Below, piece after piece: positions 25,804 through 37,700 of a stretch of 64,000 bases of DNA; position 1 is the first letter of the stretch; each line of letters begins with the position of its first letter. The stretch lies in assembly GCA_016785225.1 (NCBI GenBank), contig JAFBJZ010000377.1, forward strand, positions 1,488,001 through 1,552,000. The letters are read 5' to 3'. A program made the position numbers and the translations under genes. Source of the stretch: Psettodes erumei. Its lineage: Eukaryota > Chordata > Actinopteri > Pleuronectiformes > Psettodidae. The notes beneath the pieces were generated by a model that was given only the letters and a program-made list of their open reading frames with translations, did no database searches and was not told where the DNA came from.

Positions 25804-25960
25804 AGCGTCACCAGTGTGCACACAGCACCGACTGCGCACTTGAATGGAGAGGGTATACTGGCAGAGCACATTACCTTTTGAATGACAGTGAAGCATGTTG
25901 GTGACCAGACAATCACACCAAAATGCACACACTGCTCCACCACGCCAGGCTGCAGCCCCC
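25800..25960. repeat. Direct repeat blocks R1+R2, fused copy
   Basis: Here block R1 (25800-25911) runs straight into block R2 (25911-25960, 'caatcacaccaaaatgcac' onward). In the other copy the two blocks are about 810 bp apart (23413 to 24226). The arrangement points to an insertion in the lower copy or a deletion in this one. Confidence 0.75.
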
Positions 25961-26879
25961 ACACACAGGGATCACCCAAGGAAGGATAGAGAGGAAGAGG
26001 CGTGGTCAGGCACCTGTCTATGTAGGTGAACATGGTGCCGCCCAGCAACAGCGCACTAGAAACATCATACGGCCACACGCCATATATTTCAAATTAAAAG
26101 GACAGAAATTTTATGATAAAAATTTATTTAAAGGAGCAAACTAGCAAAAGTAGTGTATTTCTCAGTGCTGTATTAGGCTAATAGTTCATCAGCACTGATG
26201 CCTAAACATGTAAAAAGTTCAGTGTGAGTAAAAGCTGAGCTGATTTTAACAACCTAACATTCTGATGGCAGAGTTCTATCTTTTAAAAAAAAGTGTTATA
26301 TATGTTGATCAAATGATTTAGTGTTTCTAATCTGTAAAACGATGAGTTGTATTTCCACTCTGTCAACTCTAAAGGTTCACTGTAAAATACAAAGAAAACA
26401 AGACAGACTCTCAATATCTTAAATTCTCACATTTTCCATGATCGAGGTTTGGTCTTTGTCTCTGTCGGGATGTAAGAGAGTTTTTGATGGTGGAAACAAA
26501 AGCGAGTGAACCGTTGTGAGAACGTCCTGAGTGCTGAAGGTTTTGTTGTTTTTTCTACTTGTGATCAAAGTATAATGTTGCACCTGGGAACAAATATAGC
26601 ATCCGTGTAATGCTGGACCTCCACTGTGTGATCGTGTGTTTACAGCCACACCTCACCTGCATCACCACCTCCATCCAGTCCAGTCCACCTATCAAACCCC
26701 TGCAGTGACCGCGTCCAAGCATGGTTTCAGTCTTTCTATCAACCTTGTGATGACGTCAAATCTACATGACAAGCCCATTCATTACCAAATGTTCATATTT
26801 TACTTGTTCTCCTACTAGGCTGTGTCTCGTGTTGGGATCTGAGACGCGTTGCACGCATCGTGGCACAGGCGCAGTATCT

Positions 26880-27120
26880 TTACATTAGCACGCGATGAGT
26901 TAAAGTATCCGCGTGAGAGCGAGCGCTTCTCTCTGAAAGCGTCTCCTCGCATTTCCTACAGGTTAAGCAACTGCAAACGGAACCATGGTGATGGGCACGA
27001 GTAAAAATGTTCGTTTGTCACTGTCTCATGCAGACACCTTGCTGAAGATTTCAAGCGTTGCCTCACTTCCGGGGTTAAAATGGCCGACCCAAAGTGCTGT
27101 GCTAGCTCAAAAGCAGCCAA
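26880..27120 (+). promoter_or_regulatory. CpG-rich promoter-like segment
   Basis: The sequence is rich in CpG compared with its AT-rich surroundings. It includes CACTTCCGG (ETS-type site) followed at once by AAAATGGCCGAC (YY1-type site around an ATG), a pairing common at vertebrate housekeeping promoters. The frame from that ATG (MADPKCCASSK...) closes after about 35 codons. No gene is attached that I can support. It may be an orphan promoter, part of a repeat, or the start of the decayed gene region. Confidence 0.3.
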
Positions 27121-27388
27121 GTGTTTTTGTATAAGGCAATGGAAGTCCGACCTTGAAAAGGGTTCGAGGTGTGTGTTTAGCAGTTGACTTTGTAAGCTGC
27201 TGCACTGAAGGAATGACCATAATCACGTAGCTCAGTAGTAGTGTGTGCTCGGGCCAAGCAGGCTGAGCTCGTGTTTACCCGGACAAACGCGTGAATGCTA
27301 AGCGGGGCTAGCATGCTAAGCTACAGCTACAGCTACAGCCACCGCTATTCCTCACCATACACCGAACGGGTCAGGAATGTGTCACCAG

Positions 27389-27931
27389 TAGTGGTGGGCG
27401 GATCGATCCAAATATCGATAGTATCGATACCAAGTCGTATCGGTATCGGATTGATACTAGCCTGGTGAGATTGATTCTTTACTTTACGTTCCGCTCTTGT
27501 TTGCAATGCTGCGGTTTTGGCAAAGAGGAAACAGCCAGGTCACCGGACTCGCCGCTCATCTGTCAGCGCAGAGCAGGCACACTTTGCCCCCCCCCCCCCT
27601 CTTGTGTTTAGATGTTGCGCCATCACATGAGTCACGTGACGTGACTTAGACGCGCAAAGCAAAAAAGATTTTTCTTAAAACATTTGATAATAAAGATTTT
27701 CTATTTAATTATAAACCTTGCCCTAATTCTGTCCTGGGTTTTAACTATTTAATAATAAAAAAGGAAACATCACAAAAAACACTTAAGGTCATGAAAATTA
27801 ATTGAGATTTAGCAATTCAATGATGCATCCACCTTATTTATTGATAGGTATCGATATCAGTATCGGCGATACTGGCCCGTATTTACTTGGTATCGGATCA
27901 ATACCAAAATATGCAGTATTGCACACCACTA
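27389..27931. mobile_element. Non-autonomous hAT-like element with 8-bp target duplication
   Basis: The ends TAGTGGTGGGC and, reverse complemented, TAGTGGTGTGC form terminal inverted repeats. The element is flanked on both sides by GTCACCAG (27381-27388 and 27932-27939), a perfect 8-bp target duplication, which is the hAT signature. The subterminal regions are full of 'atcgat' / 'tatcgatacc' palindromic motifs, and the 543-bp interior has no transposase. Confidence 0.9.
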
Positions 27932-27939
27932 GTCACCAG

Positions 27940-29449
27940 GTGTGTGTGATGTCTTCAGAGTACGAGTTCACACAATATGCACTGTTAATGTTGTTTTGCG
28001 TCACTTGCTATGAATACACGGAGAAAGAGAATGACAGTGACTGATGATTTGGTGTACAACACTTATTACTGTGGCTGATGTTAGCTCATTAGCATAATTC
28101 ACAAGGGTTAAAAAATATATGTATACTATTATACATATGGGAGCAACGTGAAGTACTTCCCTTGTGCTATTTTTGGACTTGACTAATTATCCATTATTCT
28201 AACCATTACTTACCTGTATCCCTGTGAAGGAAAGCAATGTTAAGGAGCTTTTACTTTAGATAGAAGTCACATTAGTATCGACAGTGATGTGGTACTTGGT
28301 ATGAGCTGTCATGGCTGTTCAGATGTGTATACTGTTGGTTATAGGTGGTTATAAGGCTGCGAGCCAGTAGAAGTAGTCATCAGTACCTGATGGGTGAGAT
28401 ATACACATGAAAAAGATAGGGACTGTATCTTCATACTGTATACAACAATTAGATGTGTTGCGCCGGAGTGAGCGCGCTGTTTGTGGTCAGCCCAGCCATG
28501 CATATTCAGCTCATACAGGTTCATCTTCTGGGGAGCATGAATGCGTCCACCCTTACTTTCATAGTATTCTGCATACACACTTAAGACTGACCGACACGGA
28601 GAGAAACCCTTTTAGTAGAGTGAGAAATATGTCATAATTTGATTGTTCGTCTTTCAGAAATGTCAGCCCTGTCAGTCACACTTCTTCTGAGATGACCATG
28701 AGTATCCACTGGAAATCTGATTACAATCTGGACAGAGAAACTCTTGAGAGATCTTGCTTTTGGATGGAGGCCACCCAGCTGGCTGAGATTGCCATATTCA
28801 CGCCGCGTTCAAGTTAGACTGCAGACCTAACAACAAAACTGTTGAGGAGGGGAAAGTATTTAATAGAAAAAACAACAGGACGTCACAAAGCAATAACAGC
28901 TTGAAATTATCAGATATAGTCATCAACAATATTGGGCTACTCAGTCGAAACTAAATGTTGAATTTGAAGAGCCCTTTTTTCCTGCAGCTCGTTCTGTATG
29001 ATTAAACAGACACACTGGTTTAGAGACATCATTTTTTGTGGTTTCCAATTCCACAATCTGTAATTACAATCTTCTGTCAAATACATTTGCAACAGACTTG
29101 TAGTCTCATTTTATGAGCGGTCACGTGTGCTTTGAGCCAAATGTAATTTTCATATTTGATTTATGGCCTCCAAAAAATACTTTCAAGCCCAAACAGCAAG
29201 TAGCCTGTAGACTGTCAGCATAAAAGATGCTGGCGATATCATCGGTACAGAGTCTGCAGCAAATTATTAAGTGTCTCTGGTTATTTGTTCTGTTTGAACT
29301 GAAGCGCTTGTTCATGCACAACACACATTGTATAATCATACTGTGAAAACATAAAGTTGCAGTTGTGAGACAGGGTGAGACTGGATGTGTGATCAGGATC
29401 CCTCGATCCCGTCGTAACTTGTGCCTCCTGCTTGGTGTCACTTCCGGAT
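27940..29449. other. Intergenic DNA, including the probable gja10 3'UTR
   Basis: No coding segment is seen. The part next to the gja10 stop is probably its 3'UTR (minus strand). The nearest poly(A)-type hexamer on that strand is ATTAAA at 28864-28859, giving a UTR of about 600 bases. No other element is recognised between 27940 and 28840. Confidence 0.4.
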
Positions 29450-29488
29450 TCACTTTTTCATTATGGAAGACAGCTCCAGGATCATGCT
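29450..29488 (-). CDS. gja10: gja10 terminal micro-exon
   Basis: After the acceptor CTTTCTTTCAG the minus strand reads S-M-I-L-E-L-S-S-I-M-K-K-stop in 39 bases. This C-terminus is one I recall for fish Cx55.5/Cx52.6-type connexins. It joins the large exon in phase 0 only in the frame that ends GRRMSM, so it both completes the gene and reveals the upstream frame break. Confidence 0.9.
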   Translation of the reverse strand, partial: SMILELSSIMKK

Positions 29489-32400
29489 CTGAAAGAAAGA
29501 CACAAAGAAAGATGGGTGGTCAAAATGTGCATTGTTTTTTCACTTTCCTTAGAGTTCCAAATTTGGACCCTCAAAAGACTCTCAAGAATGTTAAACAACA
29601 AAGAAAAAAATCTAATTCACTTAAATGTGTCTATCAAATGACTTACAGACTTCTAAATGTATCCAAACTGGTCAAAGAACTCAAAAGCTTATAGATATTA
29701 CATGCAATTTAGTTAGTGCTTCATCATTGAAGGTCCAGTGTGTAGGATTTAGGGGGGAATTGTGACGGCCCCTGTCTGCTGGTTAACTGTGGTTGTTCCC
29801 ACGTTTCATGGCCTTAATGATGTAATGGTTATGGTACACTTCAAGAATACACTTCGGGCCACATAGTGACATGCATTAATGAAAGACAGTTCACCATGGT
29901 TGTTTGAGACTGTGGTTGGACTGGGAATAATCATGGCGCCGTTCCTCGTTGACTATAAATCACAAAGCAGTTTTGACAATGTAAAAGCTGTTATTATTGT
30001 TATGGGTCAGTGGAAAGCGGAGCGTCCTGTGTTGGAGAGTGGGATAAGGGCCTGAAGTCTAAGGAACTGCAGCATTTTCTTGGTTCAGTGCAACTCTGAG
30101 TGAGTTGTTGAAGGTCCAGGTAAAACTTGCGCGGCCTCCTTCTGTGCTCTCCCTCCGTTTTAGGAGCTCCACGTTTCGACCCGAGCGTTTACGCCGCAGG
30201 TGGTCACTTACCCAAAGGTATCCAAAGCAGAGGCTAGTGCCACGGCCCCTGCTTTTGTCACCCTGATATCAGACACATTGAGACAACAGGCAGTGTAGCG
30301 GATGCATTGTCATGTTCCACTTTGGCCTTCATGATGTGCTGAGGATGAGTGGGAGCGAGCAGTAGACAAGAGGAGGAAATTGTGCGCGTGACGTAATATT
30401 CCTAATTACATTTAAACAATCTATAATCATGAAACTAAGAATCGTGTTTAATTACCTTGGACCGAATGCTTTACATTTGCAGTCCACCATGTTACAGTTG
30501 GTACAGTAGCCCAGAACAGACAAACCAAACACTGTCTCGAGACAGGATCTGTCACATTTTTACTTTCACCTGAAGGCCACGGTAGATTCCCCTCAGCACT
30601 CTGAAAGGGAGTGGGGGTCAGGGGCTGCTCAGTTGGTAACAACCTGCACCTTCACCACTAGATGCCACCAAATCCCACACACTCAGCCATTAATGCTAAG
30701 TTTTTTTCTCAGCTTCTGGCTGTGAGCAGTGAGGTTCTCCAGACCACACCTACACTGTCCAGCTCAGTTTGGCTGTTTAAGTTCAGTGGCAAAACACAGT
30801 GTTGACCAGAGAGGGTATGATGATTTAAAATGCCTAAATAGAAACAAATCCAGCCCAGTATTAAAGTGAAATACAATACACACTGTAAAATGTTTTTCCT
30901 TTCACATTGACTGCCTTAATTAAATGAAAAACAAATGTTAACAGGATCATTAATTAGCTTTTGGTCCTCAGTAACTGATTAAATTGCTTTTTTATTTAAC
31001 AAATTTTCAGTGCTGCATCAGTGCATGACACAGAGAGCTGCACAGAGAAGTGCAGATTACTGTATTTTATATTTCAGTGTTATCTAGCAGCATAAACTTG
31101 TTCATATTAATATGTGTGTGTGTTAAATCTTCTGCTTCTTTCACATGTTTGCTTCAGGCGTCGCAGCTGACACTCACCATGGACATCCTCCTGCCGCTGG
31201 CCGGAGGCGGGGGTGTCATCACCGGGCTCTCCCCCTGGTTCAGGTGCTGGGCCTCGACGTCCGTCTCCGCTCTGGGAGTCGGCGCTGTCGGACGGAGAGG
31301 CCAGCTTTCCCTCCGACATGCCCCTGGACATAAAGCTGCACTTCCTGGCCGTGGGGTAGTGGTCACTCTCCGGAGAGTCGCTCATGTCACTGAGCTCCTT
31401 GCAGATGCTCACCCGGCTCTGTTTCCTCTGCGGGTTCTTCAGGGCGGCTGGGATCTCCATGTGGCCGGCCGTCAGCGTGGGCCGGGGCCCCGCGTACTGC
31501 GGCTGGCCTGCGCCGTGGGGCCCGTTGGATTCATCGCTGCTGCATGAGGGTTTCCTGCTCTCCAGGGTGAAGCGCTGTTCCACGGCCCCCAGCTGCTGCA
31601 GACCCTGGATGTCGGCTTGGCTCTGCAGGTGCGTCTGCGCGGGCCGCTGGCCGGGGTGCTCGTGATTCTGAGGGGCCCCCGGGGGCAAGGACAAAGGTGG
31701 AGCCTCGCCGAGAGCGTCGGACACAACAGAGCAGGTCATCTGCGTGAGCTGCATCAGCCTCTGTGGCGAGGAGTTGGTGAGCACGCACACCTGCTGCACC
31801 ATGGAGTTTTTCTTTGACCTGCACAGGCTCTCGTCATCTCCGTATTTGTATCCGTACAAGCTCTGTTTGATCTTCTTCACCCCCAGGTGGAAAATCTCCA
31901 GGAGGTTGAGGGACAAAGAAACGCCGGCGATCACCAGCATGAAGACCATGAAAATGTTCTTCTCCGTCGGCCGTGACACAAAACAGTCAACGCTGTTGGG
32001 GCAAGGCAGCCTCTCACATTTGTAGAGAGGGGAAAGCCCGATGCCGTACAGAGCACACTGACCTATGATAAAACCCACCTCCACCACAGATCTAGTCAAG
32101 ATATGGAAAACATATGTGCGCAGCAAGGAGCCTCTGAGGGGAGCCTTCCTCACTCTCTTCTGTTCGTCTAGTTTCCTGAGCTCTCGCTCGATTCGTTTAT
32201 GCTCCTCCTGGACGGGGTCCGTGCCCTCCAGCTCGGCTTTCAGGCAGGCTTTCTTCCTGTGCCTCTCTTTCTCCAGGGTCCTCAAACGGTACAGGGCGTG
32301 ACCCATGTAGACCAGGGACGGCGAGGACACAAAGATGATCTGGAGGACCCAGTAGCGGATGAGGGAGATGGGGAACGCCTGGTCGTAGCAGACGTTCTTG

Positions 32401-32582
32401 CAGCCCGGCTGCTCCGTGTTGCAGACGAACTCGCTCTGCTCGTCGTCCCACACGTCCTCCGCCGCCACGCCGAGCACCAGCATGCGGAAGATGAAGAGGA
32501 TGGTGAGCCAGATCTTCCCCACGATGGTGGAATGGATGTGGACCTCTTCTAAAATGCTCCCCAGTAAGTTCCAGTCCCCCAT
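29450..32582 (-). CDS. gja10: gja10, gap junction alpha-10 connexin (one frame break in this sequence)
   Basis: Connexins form hexameric hemichannels that dock into gap junctions; fish gja10 orthologues are known from retinal horizontal cells. The large exon is 32582-31178 (start MGDWNLLGSI) and the last exon is 29488-29450 (SMILELSSIMKK, stop), separated by a 1689-bp intron (donor ATG/GTGAGT, acceptor TTTCAG). Extracellular loop 1 has C-X6-C-X3-C (Cys54, 61, 65) and loop 2 has C-X4-C-X5-C (Cys189, 194, 200). Four membrane helices lie near residues 22-42, 75-95, 152-178 and 207-232. The long cytoplasmic tail ends SGRRMSM just before the donor, but in a frame one base off from the main one. 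The shift falls within 31258-31285. With one base removed the gene would have 480 codons before the stop. Without it, the main frame runs into the intron or a changed 3' end. Confidence 0.95.
29731..30683. repeat. Dispersed percomorph repeat with inverted ends, interrupted internally (gja10 intron)
   Basis: The left end GGTCCAGTGTGTAGGATTTAG and the right end (…CACCAAATCCCACACACT) are inverted copies. The interior from about 30424 ('gaaactaagaatcgtg', 'agcccagaacagacaaacc', 'cctgaaggccacggtag', 'caccactagatgcca') matches a repeat I recognise as very common in percomorph fish. About 660 bases between 29760 and 30423 do not fit that consensus and look like a nested insertion. Confidence 0.7.
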
Positions 32583-33960
32583 CTTCTGTCACATTATTAC
32601 CAGCTGTCAGTGCATGAAGGAAACCGTGAGTGGTTTGCTGCTCTTTCATCAGTCAAAGTGCAGTAAATGTTTCACTTACGTGTTTCCTAGGGTCCTTGTC
32701 TCATGCACTTCAGTGCTGAACCATTATTGAAGAGCAGATTCATCTGTGGGACATGGGGGACTCCGCTTGCGTCCCTCGAAGACAGAAGTGACCCCACTGT
32801 GCGGCGCGGCTGACACTGTTTCACTGCTGTGGCAAACTAGGACTCCAGTTTGCAGCCATTGATCCACCACACGACCCTGTAATGCCCCGAGGTTAGCTTC
32901 ACCCTGCAACTTTTAACAGGACACAACACAAATAGCACAAACTGAAATGTCAATGCACAGCCATGGACAATGTTACCAACATTATGCTGACAATGTACTC
33001 GATATGACCTAAAAGTATGTGGCCTCCACCGCCCCTGGACCTTCTCTCTGGGTTTGGGGTTGTGTTGCGTGTTAAGGAAATCTTGATGCTACAGTGTACG
33101 ATGATGTTGTGAACAGCCTTGTTTATTCATACAGAAATGGTTTTCCCCGGTTTAGCGCAGGAGAACGTCACCGGCCCACACAGACCCCTGACCTGAGCGT
33201 CCTGCGACACCTTTGGGTGTAACCGGAATGCCGACCACGAGACAGGACGATCAAAAGCACACTGGCAGAATGCAGTGGTGGTAAAGGAGTAAAGTAGTCT
33301 TGTACTTAAGTACAATTTGGAACTGTATTTGAGCACTCAAGCCGATTAATCCACCCTAAACCGAATCATAATTCATTCCAAAGCAGTTTTGAGAGAAGAC
33401 GGGACTGTCCCCAAATACTCACTCATGGGGTAATGTTGGGTGTATAACACTGTAAAGAGTACAGTATAGGCGTGATGTCTGAAGAGTGCCCTGATGCAGC
33501 TTCTGTTGGGACTTTTTTTGCTCTATAAATGGAATTGACATTTCAATTTCCATTTTGTTTTATACTTTTATTCCACAGTATTTCAGGGAGGAATATTGCA
33601 TTTTTTACTTCACCATTTATCTGTCACTAGTTATTTTTCAGATTACAGATTTATATTAAACACCGTAATGATTATGTTTGATTAAACCAGTGTTTTTTCT
33701 CTCGTGCGAAACAGTTTCTAGATTGAACCCATCCATATCATATTATATATGTATTATATTATTATATATCATATTATAACAGTCAAAATAAAGCAGCAAA
33801 CATACATAGTGGTCAGAAGAAGTGTACTTCAAGTACATTTTGGTGATAGTACATTAATGAAGCAGAGCTACCGACTGGAGAAGATTTTTCATATCCCTTA
33901 GGGGAGCAACAATGATCCTGCTGAGTAAGAAATGAAAGCAGACGCTGGAGTAAATAAATA
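32583..33960. other. gja10 upstream region; no gene seen
   Basis: Immediately 5' of the gja10 ATG the minus strand has GTGACAG/AAG, a possible acceptor. Connexin genes usually have a separate 5'UTR exon, so the promoter may be further upstream in this stretch. Nothing else is recognised; 33710-33800 is a low-complexity ATAT-rich patch. Confidence 0.4.
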
Positions 33961-33964
33961 AAAC

Positions 33965-34799
33965 TTTATTTTCAGCAAAGAATTATGTACAATATTCACA
34001 ATATTGCACTCCATGCTGTGTATAAGCAATAGGGTGAGTCAAACAAAAAGCCACGTAGGCCTGTAGATAAAAGTTTAATTGGTTTCAACAGAGAGAACTG
34101 TCCTCTCCATGAATTGGACATGTAATCATTTAAACACATCAAGCAGCACCATCACCCCCCCCAAATACTTCCATTAAAAATAACATCCAAAAAATCACCT
34201 ACACAATGATAATAAACTGATAGCCCAAAACTCTTCGTCCATAGGTCCAGGTCCATGTGATGCTCCATGTTAGCATCCAGTGAGCATCTGACTGTTTTAG
34301 GAAATGAAAATGTGTCTTTCCTTTGAGCAAATGGAACCTGGATAAGACCAGTTCAGGGCTGGACGTGAACGTCACTCCGAGGACCGGGAGACTTAGAGTA
34401 ACACTGCTGCTCACGACTCATGTCGTGTCCAGGCGCTGTGCTGAGGACGAGGCCGTGTTAGGCTTCTGTGAGGAGCGCAACGCTGAGAGTGAAGTAGTGA
34501 CTGTAGTTACTAAAAACAAAAACAACCAAAACACAAAAGTGCATCAAAAACAACAACGACGATGTCCTTCATATTAATCTGTCTTGTCAGTTGTGCTGAG
34601 GAAGAGCGGTTATCGTTCGTATCTCCTGTTTGTTGAACCGTGTGAACAGTAACGGCTCAGTATCCAGAGCTGAATGTCTGAACATGAACCTGGCTAACAC
34701 TGCTGCCCTGGACTAATATCACATGACCAGCCGTGTCGGTGCTACAGAACGTGTCTGCTGGAAACGAAACGAAGCGCGACAGCCTGGGGGGAGGGGGGC
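33965..34799 (-). other. casp8ap2: casp8ap2 3' untranslated region with polyadenylation signal
   Basis: From the casp8ap2 stop (34800-34802) the minus strand is non-coding until AATAAA at 33970-33965, a canonical poly(A) signal, giving a 3'UTR of about 850 bases. Confidence 0.65.
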
Positions 34800-37700
34800 T
34801 CAGCTGTCCATCTTCTCCTGCTTCTTAAAAAGCTTCATGAGCTGGTGGAACCTGTGAGCGATCTGAGAGGAGGAAGACACGGGTCACCTGCTGTCCCTTC
34901 AGTGCAGCCCGTACAGTCAGAAAATGTCACGGAACAAAAAGAAAGAAGAGAGCAACTCACCTGTCCTGACGGCTTACTGAGTTTTTCCGACAAGGCAGCG
35001 AAAGTCTCGCGTGAAGCGCCTTTCCTCTTCAGGTCAATCAGAATGGCCCGATCTTCATCTCTGCGAGAGGAACAAAGGCGGTGAGGAAAGCGTTCAGAAA
35101 AGACTCGGGGAGCCGCTGAACTCATGCTTTCATACGTACAATACAGAATGAGCAGCCACTGACCTTGTCCATGCTATCACCACCTCGCCTTTCTTCCTGA
35201 CAACGTTCTTGGCTGAGAGACTGCTGGGGGACAGGGACCCCGGGGAGGATTTGAACTCCTCCTCGTCATCGTCTTCTGCGCAGTGGAACGTGGCGTCCCG
35301 TGCGCTCTCCCCCTCCTCCTTCCTGGGCCGCTTTGCCTTTGACTTATCCTGGTGGCTCTTCCGTTTTCTACCTTTGTCGCCGTCCCTTTGCTCCGTCTCC
35401 GTTGTGTTGCCGGCGTCGTCTGCAGCGGAGGGACTCATGTCCGGCTCTGATGCCGAGTGTGAAACGAGTGACGGTGACCGGTTCACTTCAGAGCCCTCAG
35501 CGGGGGGGTGTGGCTCGCTATCCGACACTGCAGTTTGCGAGCGACCGATCGTTTTCTGCGACTCAGACGTGAGAGTTTCTGAGGGACCCGCTTGGCTCGT
35601 GACGTTCTGCGGCTCCTCAGTTGATCCACATTTTGAGGTACTCTGCTGAGCTGATGGATCTTCAGTTAGTGTTGGGCCTTCATCTCGCGTGACCTCTGAA
35701 CCTGCGGCAGCCCGACAGTTCCCCGACACCTGACCCGGTTCAGCCGGGGCGTGACGTTCCGCGGTCGCCAGGTCTTCTTCCGTCAGCGTTTGACTCAAGC
35801 TCTCGTCGGCGGTGAGCGTGACGTCGGCACGCGCGGCCGTCTGCCGAATCTTCACGATGAAGTGGTCGTTGGACTTCTCCATGACCAGCGCTTGCATGGG
35901 CAGGTCCGGCTTGAACAGGAAGGACGCGGCGTGCGCCGCCGTGGCCACGCTGCTGCTGGAGCCGCAGCTGGAGTTGTCGGAGTCGAGGGCCAGGTGAATG
36001 TCCTGCTCCGTGGCGTCCTCCCCGTCCAGCAGCGCGTCCTCGCTTATGTGGGCGCTGATGACGCTGTCCGGTGTGGACATGACGTGCGCGCCCAACGGCT
36101 GGAGGAAGCTGAGGTGGCTGTCGGACTTCAGGGGCGACGGGATGGTGAGGGACACCGCCAGATCTTCAGCCAGAATGGAGTACGACCTCTGCGAGGCCAA
36201 GGCGGACTGCAGCGTGGCTTTGCCCTCCGACGGCACCTCCAACAAGCAACTCTCATCGAACAACGCCGGGTTCAGCCCCGGCTGATCTTTCGATCGCGGC
36301 GACGACATCCTGCGAGGCGAAATGCTGGACCACGTGGCGATGAGCTTGGAGGGGGTGTTGAATTTGGACGGGGAGTCGAACCGGGGCGGAGTGGAGATGC
36401 CGACGAGCCTGTCCCCGTCCTTCCTCGGCGTGCCGAGGGACCAGGCCGTGCCGTCTCCTGCCAGGCTGCTCTCCAGCAGGTCGGAGCCTTGCAGGAGGCA
36501 TTTGAAGATCTCTCCCATCTGAGAGTCCCTCACCAGGTTGAACGTTAAACTGGAGGCTTGCTGCTCCGTGAGGAGCTCGAAGTCCGTCCTGTCAAGCAGG
36601 GAGCCGCTCTGAGAGACCACCAGAGAGGCCACGTTGTTCTTCTCTGGAGTGGAATAAATGTTTTTCGGAGGTGGTAAGACAGATGTAGGTTGTGTGTTTT
36701 GGCACTCTGCTGGACGTGGGTCAAGATTCCCGTCTTTCTCCACGTGTGTGATCCTGATGTCTTTGCCTCTGCTTCCGAGCCCCGTTTTGTAAGGCACCAC
36801 GGCACCGGGCTTGGCTCGGTTCGGACCGGGCGGGGTGGACGCCGCCTCCTTCTGCTGAATCTGCGGCTTCTTTAAAGGGGGCTGCCTCGAGACCGTCTCG
36901 CTCCCGCCGGGCCTCTTCTCCTCGGCCTGACCTCTCGCTGGTTTGCAGAGGCTCTTCAGCATCACGTGAATGTCCTTGAACATGCAGTCCACTTGGACAT
37001 CCACAAAGTCCCACAGCTTCTGCTTCAGGTCCACCGCTTGCTGTTCAAAGATGCGTTTGACGATGCCGTTGTTTGACACTTTGCCGAACACAGACGCGAT
37101 CATTTTCCTCAGCCTGGTTTTCAGCTCCCCCGCCTGACTGCATATTTGACCGAAATGGGCACCGTCCACAAACTCTAAAAAAGACTCCTGGAAGTTGTCC
37201 ATCATGCCGTAGAAGCTCTTCTTGGGAAAGGTTTTATGCAGCTTCATGTACTTTTTCCGAATCTCAGCGCGAACCAGCTTGAACGTCTCCATGATGTCCT
37301 CGATGTTGGAAAAAGAGGCTTTGGTTGCTGCCGGGCAAACCGTTTTAAAACGACTCTTGGGACTCCGCGTCGACGCTCCTGGCGCTTCGCTGGTTTCTTT
37401 TGGGGCGGCACGCATTCCTTCAGGTTTCCTCTTCAGCACGGACTTGGGACTTGGTTTATTTTTGACCGGCCGCGCCAGCTTCGCCTTCTTGTTCGCGGGA
37501 ACGGGGGAGCCCGCCGCCGCCTCGTCACTTTCACTTAAAATTTCCCCCTCCTCCAGTTCGGTGTCAGATACCTTGTCCGCCGCATGGTGCGTGTCATGCG
37601 TCGCAGGGGAACCTGGATATTTGTTCTCTTTGTTTACGTCCAACTGCTTTGAGGTGACATCTACAGCAGTGCTGGAAAATTCTGCACCAAGAAAACGAGA

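Larger units (their letters stand above)
23302..25960 (-). mobile_element. Degenerate Ty3/gypsy-type LTR retrotransposon relic
   Basis: On the minus strand the order is protease, reverse transcriptase, RNase H. The protease relic (about 25724-25390) has LVDTGSMVTTITESFF with the catalytic D-T/S-G and a later GILGMN. The RT palm (about 25112-25085) reads MDDIIVFS with a stop directly before it. The RT C-terminus (25060-24815) has QVGYLGHIISSQGVSTDP and FFLGFASYY. The RNase H end (about 24480-24290) has YADNNQLSYLQSAKLEATEQ, a stop, then KYQSGRSNKNADALS. No integrase is seen. Two sequence blocks recur as direct repeats: 23302-23413 with 25800-25911, and 24226-24275 with 25911-25960. Stops and frame changes throughout make it inactive. 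Confidence 0.82.

Noticed and set aside
31107..31177. Extension of the gja10 main frame beyond the donor
   Set aside because: It reads through a perfect GTGAGT donor into intron sequence and lacks the family C-terminus, which the micro-exon supplies.
35751..36548. 265-codon open frame on the + strand
   Set aside because: It is antisense to the casp8ap2 exon; the opposite strand has the conserved FLASH sequence, and this frame is low-complexity Arg/Gly/Val.
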